Source of the DNA: Endomychus coccineus
Taxonomy: Eukaryota; Arthropoda; Insecta; Coleoptera; Endomychidae
NCBI GenBank assembly: GCA_958510875.1
Contig: OY294068.1
Span: forward strand, 25,090,297 to 25,154,296
DNA: 64,000 nucleotides
Direction: 5' to 3'
The position numbers and the translations under genes are program-made. This document shows positions 29,855 to 42,686 of the stretch, one piece after another. The first letter of the stretch is position 1. Each line of letters starts with the position of its first letter. The notes below the pieces were generated by a model. The model saw only the letters and a list, made by a program, of their open reading frames with translations, did not search any database and was not told the origin of the DNA.

Positions 29855-31318
29855 CATATTAATAATAATTATTATGGTAATTATTCAACTTAATGTGTAG
29901 TTTGTTTTTCTTATATATCTTTGTAGTTCTATCTTGTAATCGCTCTTTTTAATTGCTTTGTGACTATTCGGCAGATTAATAAAAGTCCTTATAGCTGAAT
30001 ATTTCGGGCTCTTTCTCCTAACTTGTAGAACTACTCTGGGCAATATTATTTATTTGTTTTTTGTTTTTGATAAATTATCTATATATTTTCCTGATAGATC
30101 TTTGTAGTAATATGCTAGTACTCCGAGCATGTATTTCTTATCTATTTCAAGTGGTATAGCCATATTATTATGTTCTCTTTTCAGTATTCTGATAATTCTT
30201 TCTTGAATGTTAAATATTGATTAATTTACTGTAATATAAGCCGTTCTCAAATTAATGATACCAAATGTGACCACGCTATAATATAAGCCATGTATAATTG
30301 ACAGTAAATTGAGTATGCTGCTCAATTTACATTATATCACATGAATGAAAATCTCACTCTATTCACTAAATTTTGTACATGATGATAGATTTTTATCAAT
30401 TATGATCCCAAGATATTTGGTATCACAAAAAATTGTGGTTGTGTATCATAATAGTTTGTTTACAGTAAGACATACAGTTTTAGTGATATTAAGTGGTAGT
30501 TTATTATGATCTAATCAATCTTTCAAGTATTCAAGCTGTTTTTACAATGGTTTTTTCAAGTCTTTCCAAGTATCGGCTGATGCAATAAGTACTGTGTCAT
30601 CTGCGTATGTCACAATTCCACATTTCCCAATACATAATAGGGGGCCTAGAATAGTCTCTTGTGGTACTCCTGTAGTCACAATCATAAGATCAATTTCCGT
30701 GTTACTTATCCTTTTTTTCTATTTTGTAGATAACTTTCAAATAGTGAAAGACTAATACCTCTGATACCGCAATTTTCTAATTTTTTCTTCAGTTGTGCAT
30801 GATTTACTGTGTCAAATGATTCCACAATATCAGGAAAAACAGCGGCTAATGGTCTGCTTTGATCAAGCTCAGAATATAGTATTTCATTTATTTCGATTAG
30901 TTAGTGCCCATATTTTTCCTAAAACGAAGTTGGTTATTTGATATTATATTATGTTTTTCAACAAATTTTATTACTCTGGAGTGTATTAACTGAAAATTTT
31001 TGCAAAATTTGAAATTAGAGATACTGGCCTATAATTCTCGTGTGACACTTCATTTCCTGTTTTGTATATTGGTGTTATTTCAGTAACACGAAAATGATTC
31101 GGGCTGCAACCATGATCTATACATAGATTATATACATGCTCAGGAGGATCAATAATATAATCAACAATGTATTTTATCGCATTGACATGTATGCCATCTA
31201 GTCCACCAGACTTTTTTCCCATATTCTTGATTATATTTTTCGATTCTCTCCTATTTGTTGGTTCAAGAAAGAGTGACTCGCTATTATCAATGAGCTTACA
31301 ATTACAATTAATCAACAT
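29855..31318 (-). pseudogene. Non-LTR retrotransposon, reverse transcriptase to 3' end, decayed
   Basis: On the - strand the RT begins with KKSGGLDGIHVNAIKY, VTEITPIYKTGN and NYRPVSLISNFAKIF, continues through degenerate palm motifs, and keeps the active-site YADD (about 30596-30607) within TYADDTVLIASAD. The C-terminal part near 30170-29990 reads YMLGVLAYYYKDLSG. Stops and frameshifts occur throughout. A TAATAATAATTATTA tail near 29860 marks the 3' end. Clade not assigned beyond Jockey/CR1-like. Confidence 0.75.
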
Positions 31319-34089
31319 TCCGATTTTTAAAAGGGATGTAACTCAAGGGGCATGTATTTTCTCGAACAAATTACGTCTTTATTTTGAGTGCAAAAATACA
31401 TATATAACGTTTTTTCTCGTTTTGTCATAGTTTGGGGTTGTCGAATTTTGTAATCTTAACGAGTAGCCATATTGAATCAACAGTTCCCACACCCACACCG
31501 GGTGCATATATGCATGCATCATATTTTTTTGTAATAATATATGTTTTTGCAAAAAAATTCTGAATAAAGCTATTATTAATATTATTGAATGTATATTTTA
31601 TGAAAGAATAATATGAAATATCAATTTACATATAGATGTTCTCCACGAACCCTCATTCCAACATACATTTTAGTATTTTGATCACCGAAAGTAATTGTAA
31701 TTAGAGAAGGAGATCGATATACAATGTCTATGCAAATCTAACATAAGCCGAAAGGCGAAATCCCCGATTCTACTAGGTCGTAAGAGCTATTTCGGTATTT
31801 CCCTGTTAAGTATCAGAGTCTTACTAAGGCAAGTTGTAGAGAAGGGCAAAGAGACGAGAAAGAAAACTGTGTTCTTTTTATTATCCGATGTCGTTGTCGC
31901 TTCTCCCTCTAAATCTGTAGGATATGCAAATTGAAAGTATTCTACACAACCTGGAATAATTTACTTCGATATTTGTTTGGAGAAATCATTACACGTCTTC
32001 TGAAACTAGAAATTTGAGAGTCGTACAAATTGAATTTATCATTTCCACAAATGCATTCTTCACTGCACGTACTCAACGAGTGAAGAAACGTTCAGTGATC
32101 ATGGTAGTCTGGAGTTTACTACGTGAATCATGTTTTGCAAAATATTCTGAACTGTCTATCAGTATCTGCACCTATTAGGATTTTAGTTTATTAGAGTTTA
32201 CATATGTCTTTGATAATGGCTGCATTGCAGTTGAAAAGTAGTTCACATAAGTTATAATTCAAATGGAAAGAGGTTGTTAGTAGAAACTAAATCTATCTAA
32301 TACAGGTGTGACATAACTTATCCGTCATGGCAAGAGGTGATACTAGAGATCAAAATAAGAAGATTAAGTCATTTATGTGTTGTCAAATGTTAGTCATCAA
32401 AATGATACATGATGAGGTTAGGAAAATTACAATAATTTCAAAACAATTTATAATAACCCGTGATTCCCAAGTGCTACGTTCTATAGGGGTTGTGATTGCT
32501 GGTGATGGTGTAAGATGCAAATTACATCATCGTAAAGTTTATCGGTTTATTGGAAGAACGCTTACACATGTAACAACATTCCATAACATAGAGTAATGCC
32601 TATTATATCTCCATCCTAAACTATGAATTCTTTTCCTTCCTTATACATTGATGTTGATACGTCATTCCATAACATCCATTCATATCGATGTTGACATGAA
32701 TGATGTATGAACAATAAGCTAACCTTGCTCACGGTGCATTATTACACATGTGATCCACATTGTATGTCATTTAAACCTCATTTATAACTTGTTGATATAA
32801 CATGTGAACAATTGAACAAATAGAGTAATGTTTGGACTATCCTCGAATACACTGGCTCACAACGCTGTTGTTTCCATAACAAAATTCGAGAATTTCATTT
32901 TCGAAGGTGATAAATGTTGATTCGTTTGAACCTGGCTCCTAGAGGACGCTTGCCACGTACTTCCTAATGAAATAAATCCTGAATATTTTTTCCTGTAAAG
33001 CCCACGTAAAATACATACTGCTGGTCATTATCGATATCTCAAGCCATGGGCGAAATATTCTTCTTTAAATGTTCCATTGCACATCCTATGAATGGCTGAA
33101 AAATATGCAATTCACAAAGTGTGACTTGAATGTTGGCAAAATAATACGTCACGATGACATTGTTTTCTACCTCTCCTGACAAAGGTATGTGGAAACATGT
33201 TTCTGCAATACTAATTACTAAAAAAACCTATATAAATTAGGCAAATACCAATCACTAACCACTCACCCATCACAAAATCTCCGAAACTATAAAGCGGACA
33301 GGCTTGACACTAGACAGATATGTTCCTCATATAATATAGGCGGAACGGATTATTTGAAACTCAATGCCAAATGGGGTCAAAGGGATTCGATATATTTTAA
33401 CTTTTCTGACAGGTAATCACGTATAATTTACATGGCAGACAGATCCATAAGTTAATGGATCACTATCACAGTTCAGACTGTTTATGACAGTCAATACTTA
33501 ACCAATCAGCAAGGCAGCTAACGCTCACATGACAGACAGCTGATATATTGACAGGCACATAATGTCCATGACGGACCATTCCATATCATAGATATCCCTG
33601 TCAATTCAAATAATCTTTCACATGACATAGAGTATAATTTTTCGCCTTTCCACGCCTTTAGCTGTTTCTACTGATAGGAAATATTTTTATTGAGTATTGA
33701 AGCTCGTGGATGACAACGCATCGGCGCAGTCGACGCTTTCTCCTACGGGTATTAGCTGTTTTCTTCGGGATAGCCCGCGTACAACAGCAACTTATATTAT
33801 GGTACATCCCACAGTGGTACCTCATACAGTATTGTTAGAAATCTCTCACCACGTCACTTTTCCCGAAGTTTGACATAGTTTTGTTCACACATTCGGAGTT
33901 GTTGCTTCTACCACTCACATATCTGGATTCATAATTAGATATCTCAAGTTATGAGAAACAAAAATAACTATATCCCTTCTCGATTCTTTCAATTCTAGAA
34001 CTGTACGGCTTCTAATTTCTGAATTGATTCAGGAGTTAACGTATTCCTATGAGTCAGAATACTTAATTCTCATTAGTACCCTTGAATCC
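31319..34089. other. Intronic, unassigned
   Basis: No family recognised. An 89-codon frame at 32327-32596 has no identifiable domain and is probably chance or old transposon debris. Confidence 0.35.
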
Positions 34090-34760
34090 TATCATGGGGG
34101 GTAGACCACTGGGTATCTCTGGTGTTGAACGAACCAGACTACAGGACTCGGGGGAGTTTCTCTAATGCTGGCCATGTCTGGCCTCAACAGGGACTCTCAA
34201 ATGCAAGGACTGGGCAGGTACTCAGCACGCCCTCCACATCGGGCCACTACACGCATAGTGTACATGTGATTTCTTAGTTGGACAGTGTGTCGGAGTAATT
34301 CCTGTAAGTAGACGCAGGATCTTCGGGTCTCAATTAATATTCTGGTGGGTCAGGATGCGTCCATCGCTCCCTTGGCCTTTCTACAACCTGTAGGTTCATC
34401 CCATCGTTCCTTATTGCTATCGGTATTGGTTCTGATGGTAGGAGACCTAATCAAAAGCTCAGTCCACATATCGAAAGACCCTGGGTTGTTTGGATACCCC
34501 GATGCTTGACAGAATCCTAAAATCTACTTTACTTTTAGATCCTTTATGTCATCGGCCGTGTCATTCCCTACATAGCCCAATTAACATGGTCTCCCCCGCA
34601 TCTTCCCTACTGTTTGTCCAAATTTCATCAGATTTCGTGATCTGTAAAGATCTCGTAGATTAACCTGATGCCATGCCTCAGAGAGAGTATCTCGCTTACC
34701 CTTGGGCCTATCTCATTGCCAAGCAGTCATCTTATCGATCCTTAAGCGCTTTAAGAATAT
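34090..34760 (-). pseudogene. Possible non-LTR retrotransposon 3' remnant
   Basis: The - strand is more GC-rich than its flanks and gives short pieces such as DPKILRLLTGI and HMYTMRVVA that resemble the post-RNase H segment of Jockey/R1-like ORF2. Frames are heavily broken. It could instead be an untranslated region of another element. Confidence 0.35.
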
Positions 34761-35649
34761 CATTAAGCCTTCAGTGAGACGATGCTATTATTAACATTTC
34801 CTTGATATTGGCGGTGGCTGCCTGGTTTATACTATTTTCACATTCTAAAACCAGTTTATAGTTGATCTTGTTCCTACTAGTTCTGCTGGTCAATGTCTTC
34901 ACCACAGATTTTACATTCACAATTTTCTTTGTCCAATGGTTGATAATTTTCAAAACTGGATGAGAATTGATAGAGATATTTAAAATATATTATACTCATA
35001 GGATAGGCATAAATAATAATGAGATGTAAGTCAACGGTATTATCAGTGCAAATATCAATGAAATGTAACTAGCTTCTTGGTTCTGTTCAATTCAATTTCA
35101 AAGTCGTTCATGACGCTTACCATAGAACGTGAGGTGTTCATAGATAAGAAATTAATACGAAATACATTAAGCAGGGAATAGTTTAGGTACAACAGCCTCC
35201 ATAATACGTGCAGAACGTGATATTGAAGAACCTCCACATCAATTCAAATTGGTTGCATCGTGTGTAAACTATCCGGGCGTAAGTTTAGACTTCATAGTTT
35301 GCATCTCGAATGACCAAAACTTATTACACCAGTAAATTCAGTAATTACTGAAAATGGACTCATTATATTTACATGAATCCTAGTTTGTTCAATAAGTATA
35401 TTACGTACGTAAGCACCCCTCAGGAACTGGAACAAAGAAGAGAGAGCATGCTCATGAATAGGACGACCTATCGATCTAAACTAACTGTTTCATTAATCAT
35501 CAAGTCAATAACTCACTTCCGGTTGTTTGCTGATTTTTATTTATCATAACTGACCCAAAAAAATTCGCGAATATATACGTTTTGAGCATTTTTGAATGTA
35601 AAATACATTGAGTAGACTATTTGAATACAAATGTATAATCATACAAGTG
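34761..35649. other. Intronic, unassigned
   Basis: Nothing recognised on either strand. Confidence 0.4.
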
Positions 35650-35935
35650 GAAAATTAAATTAAATAAAATCAAATAAAATTAAACAAATATAAATAAAAT
35701 TAAATAAAATTAAATACAATTAAATAAAATTAAATTAAATTGAATAAAATTGAACAAAATCAAACAAAATCAAATTAAATTGAATTAAATTAAATAAAAT
35801 TAAATAAAATTGTTTAAAATTAAATACAATCGAATAATATTAAACAAAATCAAATAATATCGAATAATATTAAATAAAATTAAATAAAATGGAATAAAAT
35901 TAGGAAAAAATTGAATAAAGTTTAATTTAATTACA
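35650..35935. repeat. AT-rich minisatellite, unit about 10 bp (AAATAAAATT)
   Basis: Roughly 28 imperfect tandem copies of AAATAAAATT with variants AAACAAAATC, AAATACAATT and GAATAATATT. Variants occur in runs, suggesting local segment duplications. Confidence 0.92.
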
Positions 35936-36177
35936 TTTGATTGAATTGGATTGGAATCTTAGAGAGTTGACTAAACGAAATAGGTGGTTTCAATAGAAAA
36001 TATCACTCCAAATTTTTCTCACAATCCAACAAGGCAAGTTCCTTTACTATATATGTGTGTGAAGAGTTGTGGAAGCTTTAAATATTGACCACTACATTCT
36101 TTATCTCGAATTGGAATGATTCTGGGCCTTCAAACGACTAACATCTATACCCAACTCTTGGACTAGTAATAGCAGAA

Positions 36178-36275
36178 AACGATGGAAACGATGCTTTCGA
36201 CCGTTTGAGCCGTTTTAACCGTTTTCTAATCGTTTTTCCAATCGTTTTCATCTTTTCAACCGTTAACAAAATTGA
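36178..36275. repeat. Degenerate CGTTTT-rich tract
   Basis: About ten occurrences of CCGTTTT, TCGTTTT or AACCGTT within 100 bp. Could be a decayed tandem repeat; similarity to Myb-type sites may be coincidental. Confidence 0.5.
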
Positions 36276-36511
36276 CGTTTTTCTCATTTCTATCCACCAT
36301 CCAATCTTTCAGCTGAGAATCATGAAATTCATACTTTACACGTCGAGACCTCGATATCTATAACGCTATTGTTGCATGTGACATAAGCTGTCCAAAAACA
36401 GCCTGTAATTCAAACATACACCCCTCATTACGAACAACCTGTACTGTCCACATAATCCCAATATTGATTGACCGGCTTCATATCTAGTTCTTCGGTCCAT
36501 GGCGCGCACAA

Positions 36512-36620
36512 ACAGCTATGACAGTTCATAGACTCGCTTGTGACAGTTCATAGATCCACCATGACAGTTCATAGAGCCGCCATGAGAGTTCTACAATGAC
36601 TCTCCCATCATGATAGTTCA
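36512..36620. repeat. Short tandem repeat, unit about 23 bp
   Basis: Three clear copies of ATGACAGTTCATAGA plus a variable spacer, followed by more degenerate copies (ATGAGAGTTC, ATGATAGTTCAT). Confidence 0.75.
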
Positions 36621-36659
36621 TCGTTTGACATACATTCACCATGACACCTCCCCGGAGAT

Positions 36660-38050
36660 GATCACGTGATTGAAGTCAAAACACAACCCATAAATAACCT
36701 GAAAATACACAACATCTATTCTATAACCCTCACACACTATGGTTCGGTGATCTGTGCCCTTATCTGACTTTAATTCTGAGATCTATGCTGTGGGTTAGCT
36801 GCACCTAGACCGGATACCAGTCAGACAATTCCACTCAGGAAGTAGAGGTCTGTATCTACTAAAAGATGTTTTTCTAACTCAATCATAGAATGATTGCGTT
36901 GATATTAAATTCAAATCGTCTTTAAATCTTCTGTTCTTCTGAGGTAGATTATTGTTCAAAAGAGTATACAGATCTCAGAGGAAGGTTTCAGTGTAGCTTA
37001 CGCTCACGCTGACCTGAAGTCGACTATTGTGAAACACTTGCCACTCGATAAATAATACACGAGTACTATGATGTATATTTATCAAAATTTGATAACGATG
37101 AAGCATAGAATGATTTTGCGCTTCAAAAAGATCCATATCTATGTTACAGTGACAAATTTGTTAAAAACGATTAACATAACATTATTTTATTTGAATTCAG
37201 TTTTGTTTTGTGGAAACAAACGTCTGATTAGTATGACAAATAGTTAATTATACAAACAGATTCGGTAAAGTTGATGATACATTACTAAATGCAGGATTAA
37301 ATTCAATTTGTTTTGTGATAGGTGCAACCTCATGTTAACAGTTAGGTCATGAATAATATCCAATATTCCATGTTATTTGATTCTATTCCAGGCACGTACT
37401 CCAGTTTCATTAGGTGAATTCTTGTTTCATTAGATAAATGGAAAGTGTTCAAGAGATGCGTACTTTTGTAGGTATCTCAAATATATCGAAAGTACGTTTC
37501 AGAACTGAATTATTTTATTTTCCGTAAAAATTTATAATTATTTTCAGTGTTTCAGAGCTGAGTCGATTATTCGTATATTCGAATCCACGGAACTAACTCG
37601 TCTACAAATCTTGTTAATCGGGAATGATTACCTAATTATAGAATACAGATGATTGGAGATAGACAATCAAACTTTTCTTCTCATTCTTCCATACTTAGGA
37701 CTGACACCGGCACAATGAATCAATGATATGATTAAATGATTGTTTGTTAATTCCAACGCGTGAACCACTTTAATCCAACAGTATTTATCACATTGTGAGA
37801 TCTATAAGAATACCTACCCAGGATACGTTTTTTATTTCATTTTCGCACTACAATAAATGATTTAATAAAACAAATTATACATGCCTATAGAGAATGTTAA
37901 GTGAATAATGGGCAACTCACTCAGTATTTTTATTCTTCAATTTATTTATTCATGTTTAGGTTAATTTTATACTCAGATTCTGGGATAAAAGATTTTGATT
38001 GATAAATACGAATATCTACTTGTTCTTAACATCAAATGTATAGAGTTTTC
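36660..38050. other. Intronic, unassigned
   Basis: No coding region or repeat recognised. Confidence 0.4.
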
Positions 38051-38063
38051 TGAATGCCAGGAC
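38051..38063. repeat. Target-site duplication of non-LTR insertion (left, 13 bp)
   Basis: TGAATGCCAGGAC here recurs exactly at 39690-39702. Confidence 0.9.
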
Positions 38064-39689
38064 CAAGAGGGTGTCCCTATTTCCGCTTATCTGGTGTCTT
38101 GTAGTCGATAGACTCTTGGAGGAATTGGAAGAGGCTGGGTCTTATGCCCATGTCTATGCCGATGACTTGGTTGGCGTCACCTTCGGTCGGCACTTGGTGA
38201 CACTGTGCGATCTGCAAAACACGCTGCTGAGCGTAGTGGACGGCTGGTGCCGCACGAAGGGGTTCACGGTCAACCCTGATAAAACGTAAATTGTACTGTT
38301 TACCAGGAAAGGTCAGCTGGGCACACTGCCAGAGATTACCTTTTCTGGCAAGATCCTGTAATTCAAAGGGTCGGTGAAGTTTCTGGGAGTAATCCTAGAC
38401 TCTAAGCTGACCTGGCGCGAACACCTCGGAAATCGAATGAGGAAAGCCTCTGCGTGCTTTTGGGAGTGCGGAAGAGCTTTGAGCAGCACATGGGGATTAC
38501 AGTCGAAGATTATTTATTGGATTTATACCGCGCTATGATCAGGCCTATGGTCACCTATATTGCGGTAGTGTGGTGATTGGGTACAAAGACTGGTATTTCA
38601 CAACGCCCCCTGGACTGACTGCAGTGGCTTGCATGCGTAGATATATTGAGCGTTATGAAGTCGTCCAAAGACAGCCCTTAAGGCTCTCGCCAGTTTACCA
38701 CCACTGCACTTTTATATAAAAACTGAGGCCATGAGAACGGCATATAGGTTAAAGGTGCTAGGTCACTGGACCAAAATACACTACTCTCTTCGATACTCAG
38801 CGATTTTAGGTGAGGTAATATCGAAATGCCCTAAACTTGGAATGGAGCAAGGTTGCATGATTCCAGCTGTATGTCTCACTTCTCCAAGAATCCTCATCCC
38901 AGATTGGAGGAGATTGGAGTAACTGAACTTTCACTACTGTTGCCAGGTGGGCTCGTATGGTTCACAGTTGGGTTCAAGGTAGGTAACGCTGAGGGAGTGT
39001 ACCTACAAAGGTCAAAGATCACTATCTTAGTGAATCAACGCGCTTACTGCATGTATTTTCAGGCAGAAGTCTACCCAATATTGACTTGTACCATGGAAAA
39101 CCTGCTATTCAAATGGGCGCATACATATTCGCACAGACAGACGGTCGGCTCTGGGAGCTCTGAAATTACTCAGTCACATCAAGGCTCATCAAAGAATGCG
39201 GAGATTCACTAGCTGAACTAGCCAGGACAAATAAAATTGAACTCATCTGGATCCCTGGATAAAGTTGAGTTAAAGGAAATGAAATGACTGACTCCCTGAC
39301 CAGGCGAGGGTCGTACGGCGCCCCTGTTGGACCTGAGTCAATAGTCGCTTCATCAGATTGCGTGGGGTCATTGTCGTCTTAACAAACACCTTCATACTAT
39401 GGGCATAGCAGATGATCCTTTATTTAGAAAATGCAGAAAGGAGGAGGAAACTGCCTCTCACATCCTGTTGGAATATCCTGCATTGACATCGCTCAGGCAC
39501 CGTCACTTCGAAGAATCAAAACTGCTCCCAGGAGAAGCGTTGGCAAAATTTTGGGCTTCTGGCGGTCCGAAAGCCAGCTACAATAGAATAGGTTTCTGAC
39601 CACGGGGCGTACAATGGGCTCACAATTAATTGGCCCAAGTAAATTTGGGGGCCTAGCCTCCTCCCCTCAAATAATTATGATGATGATGA
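38064..39689 (+). mobile_element. 5'-truncated non-LTR retrotransposon (Jockey/R1-like ORF2 fragment)
   Basis: Flanked by a 13-bp target duplication, so both ends are defined. It starts inside the reverse transcriptase: PLIWCLVVDRLLEELEEAG, then the active-site YADD in HVYADDLVGV and GWCRTKGFTVNPDKT, followed by FLGVILDSKLTWREHL. Remains of an RNase H domain with VKGNEMTDSLTRRGS come next. The C-terminal knuckle is near 39400-39590, with PLFRKCRKEEETASHILLEYPAL. A TAA stop at 38287-38289 and several frameshifts make it inactive. It ends with a (TGA)n tail. 5' truncation and a simple 3' tail fit target-primed reverse transcription. Confidence 0.9.
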
Positions 39690-39702
39690 TGAATGCCAGG
39701 AC
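39690..39702. repeat. Target-site duplication of non-LTR insertion (right, 13 bp)
   Basis: Exact copy of 38051-38063, directly after the (TGA)n tail. Confidence 0.9.
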
Positions 39703-41809
39703 TCATTCCCTTGAGCTTTTAGGAAAAGTAAAATAATTTTTCACTAATCACTAGTCTTGAAAAATTTCAAAGAGAACCATATGGTGTTACTGGCGTTCAG
39801 ATAGATAGATATTCCATATTTATTTGAGCTTGATTTGATGATGGCACTCTTACAATGAGGTGAATTCAATTCAAACGCTTCCTTCACTTCTTGAGTTGAG
39901 TTTACATATTATCTCAACTCATTCTAGAAATGGACATTTGTTGAAGTGTCTATCAAAATTTTTTATTATCAACTAAGAATTCATTCTCTCGGCCAATAAA
40001 AATTACAGATAGATAGACACGCTGGCCAATATTTTTTCTGAGCCATTTTCTGGGTTCTTGATCATCAAATCTAAATATGCCGACCGATTATTACACTTCT
40101 GTGATCTACAGGAAAACACAGACATCATTGCCTGGGATGAAGTTATTATAGCAATTCCTAGAATGCATGAATAATAAATTCGAAACTGAACGGGTATGAT
40201 ATTAAGAACCTTATTGCACTCAAGTGAAAACAAAACTCGTTAAGAACAAACTACATTTATGGAAGTATAACAGATTATCGATAATAATCCGATGTAGGGA
40301 ATCCAGACTAAGCGTATGGCTTCTCTATCTTAGCAAGATAGAGAATCTGTTGAATGGGGTTAGTTTCGCAAAATGTTCTGGTCATTCCGATCGTGACTAC
40401 AGATTTCATATAGATATCCTCTTAATTGGCATTCTTAGAGGTAACGAACTTACTTATTATGAGAACACTTCCTTAAGTAATACATTCAATAACGGAAACA
40501 ACATTCTTCCCTTGATAGTCCTTTCCAATATGCCGCTGGAATCACTATTTATTAAACTGAATATATTTTCTTTGGTAATTAGTATCAAGAAATGAACTTG
40601 ATACCTGAAGAAAGCACGACTGAATACTTAAAAATGGTAGCATATTTCTCTAAATTAAGAACCAAATCTGCTGCGTTTATTTGGGAATGAAAAAACATTG
40701 AGAGATATAGTTCCGATGATAAGGTCTCTCAAGTCTAGATCAATCAGTAACGCCTCAAACTACTAGTTCTAGATAGCTGTTTCTTTCTTCTCCTAGAGCT
40801 CATTAGTAGGACGAAAAAGTTTGTAGTAGTTTGTTATTGTTATCTCACGAATACATGAGATAAATGATTATATTTATATTTTCATTTATATTTAATTTGC
40901 TACCTAGAGTTCTGAAAATTGATATACATGTTCATGAGGAGTCCTGTCATTTTCAATTTCTCAATTTTTCATCAGCATTTCGAAAACTAGTAGAATTTAG
41001 AAAAATATTGTACCTGCTAAATTAAAGAGCAAGAAATTTCCTACAAGAGATCTAATTCATTTCGCTGTAGCTTCAACAGTTACTATTTCTGAAAATTGTT
41101 CATGTATTTTTTCAATTGCTAATGCTAGTCGACGATTATTGTGATTATATATTATATCAAGTGAAAACAAAGTTACTCGTTGGCCTTATACTTTTATAGT
41201 TAAGCATAAAAGAAAAGTCACATATAAAACTTATATTTCAGCCAATTTTCTCTTTACATCGAAAACGGAGAACTAAAGAATGTACACTGTATTGAGAAGT
41301 TGAGAGGAGAGCCATACAAATATTTGAAAGAATTGTATACAAAACTGAAAAAAGAATTGAACTAGAGTTATTTAGGTATCATGTGGATATGTGGAGAAAT
41401 ATAGTGACGACGTTCGCATTGTGAAACGGTGTCAGACTGCTTTTCTTTAATGGTTGGTGAGAAGCCATTAAGGCAGACGTTCCGTCAGTCCCCACATGCA
41501 ATGTTATAATGTATGCCGAATTCCCTGCAGTCACTTCTTGCTCTACATCCTTCCGTACATGAACAAAAAAATTATGCTGGAAATGGACTCTGGGACAGAA
41601 GGACCCAAAGCTCTAATGGGTTGCCGAAAGGTACCTGTTTTACAATTCAGATGGAAGTTCTGTTTCCAACCATTATTGTACCTGGTGATATACCCTGAAA
41701 TAACATATTATTATTATTGCTAAATTGAAGAGCATTAAATTTCCAATTTTTATTCTTGACCACAAACAACTACTATTTTGAATCCAGGTCACACCATATT
41801 ATGTCAAGG
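39703..41809. other. Intronic, unassigned
   Basis: The 123-codon frame at 40224-40595 has no recognisable domain and biased composition expected of chance. Nothing else could be supported. Confidence 0.35.
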
Positions 41810-42200
41810 AAGTTTATCACTTTTAAAACACTACCCCTACAAAAAAAGTCTAGATCACTTGTCGAATCCGTAGAAATTATAAAGGACTTTTCAGAGAAAT
41901 GTGAAAACGTGCAAGGAACTATGTGAAGTAGAAATCTCTGAAAATTAGTTAACGTGATACAAAAAATGCAGATTATAAATATCTAACAAATCAATCTGAA
42001 ATAATATCAGACGATTTTGATCAGCATTTGGAGTACAATATATTGCACATATTAAAATATTGTCCCATAACATCTGTGGATGTAGAACGCAGTTTTCCGC
42101 TATATGAAAATATTTTAACTGATAAAAGACATTCCTCTTTATCTGAAAATTTTGAAAAATATGTAATAATAAATTCCTTCCATAGTGTGAAGAAATAAAT
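41810..42200 (+). pseudogene. hAT transposase C-terminal remnant
   Basis: Near 42030-42190 the + strand reads HILKYCPITSVDVERSFPLY then NILTDKRHSSLSENFEKYV. The TSVDVERSF block followed by a short helix and KR-rich segment is the hAT dimerisation region. The upstream part (LLKHYPYKKSLDHL) is broken by stops. The zinc finger and catalytic core are missing. Confidence 0.6.
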
Positions 42201-42686
42201 TAGATTTTTTAAATTTATATGTTAAATTCTAGGTTAAACTGGAGATTGTATTTTATTGTATGCAATTTGATGTAATGTAAAAATGTTTTATAAAAAATGT
42301 AGTTTTCTTTATATTTAATACGTTCTGTTCTTCAGAAAAATTAGTATTCACTTTTCTAGGGTGAAACTATTTTGCAAAATACAACAACAAAAATGGGGCG
42401 TACTTATTCTCACTTTTTCTATTATGTTTGCATATATTCAAAAAATATGTGCATATTTTGAGCATTTTTAAGAAAATATGTGCATATAATCCGCGTTTTA
42501 ATTATAACCTTGAGTCTGCAACAGTCCACTGGGTACCTATTGTGGTTCTGGAAGCTTATAACTATGCTCTTGCAAGCAAAAAACGGATCTCACTCATTGA
42601 ACTTTGAGAGGTTATCACTTTTAGAACACAGACGAATATCCAGGTAATTCAGAAGGGGAGAAAAAGTATGAACGAAGAAGCAATTT
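42201..42686. other. Intronic, unassigned
   Basis: No gene recognised; it may include the 3' flank of the hAT remnant. Confidence 0.35.

Noticed and set aside
32327..32596. 89-codon ORF starting MARGDTRDQNKK
   Set aside because: No domain could be identified and nothing around it suggests a gene.
36512..36620. CRISPR-like array
   Set aside because: Only about three clear repeat copies with irregular short spacers, in a eukaryotic intron.
40224..40595. 123-codon + strand ORF
   Set aside because: No recognisable domain or homologous block; start and end have no gene context.
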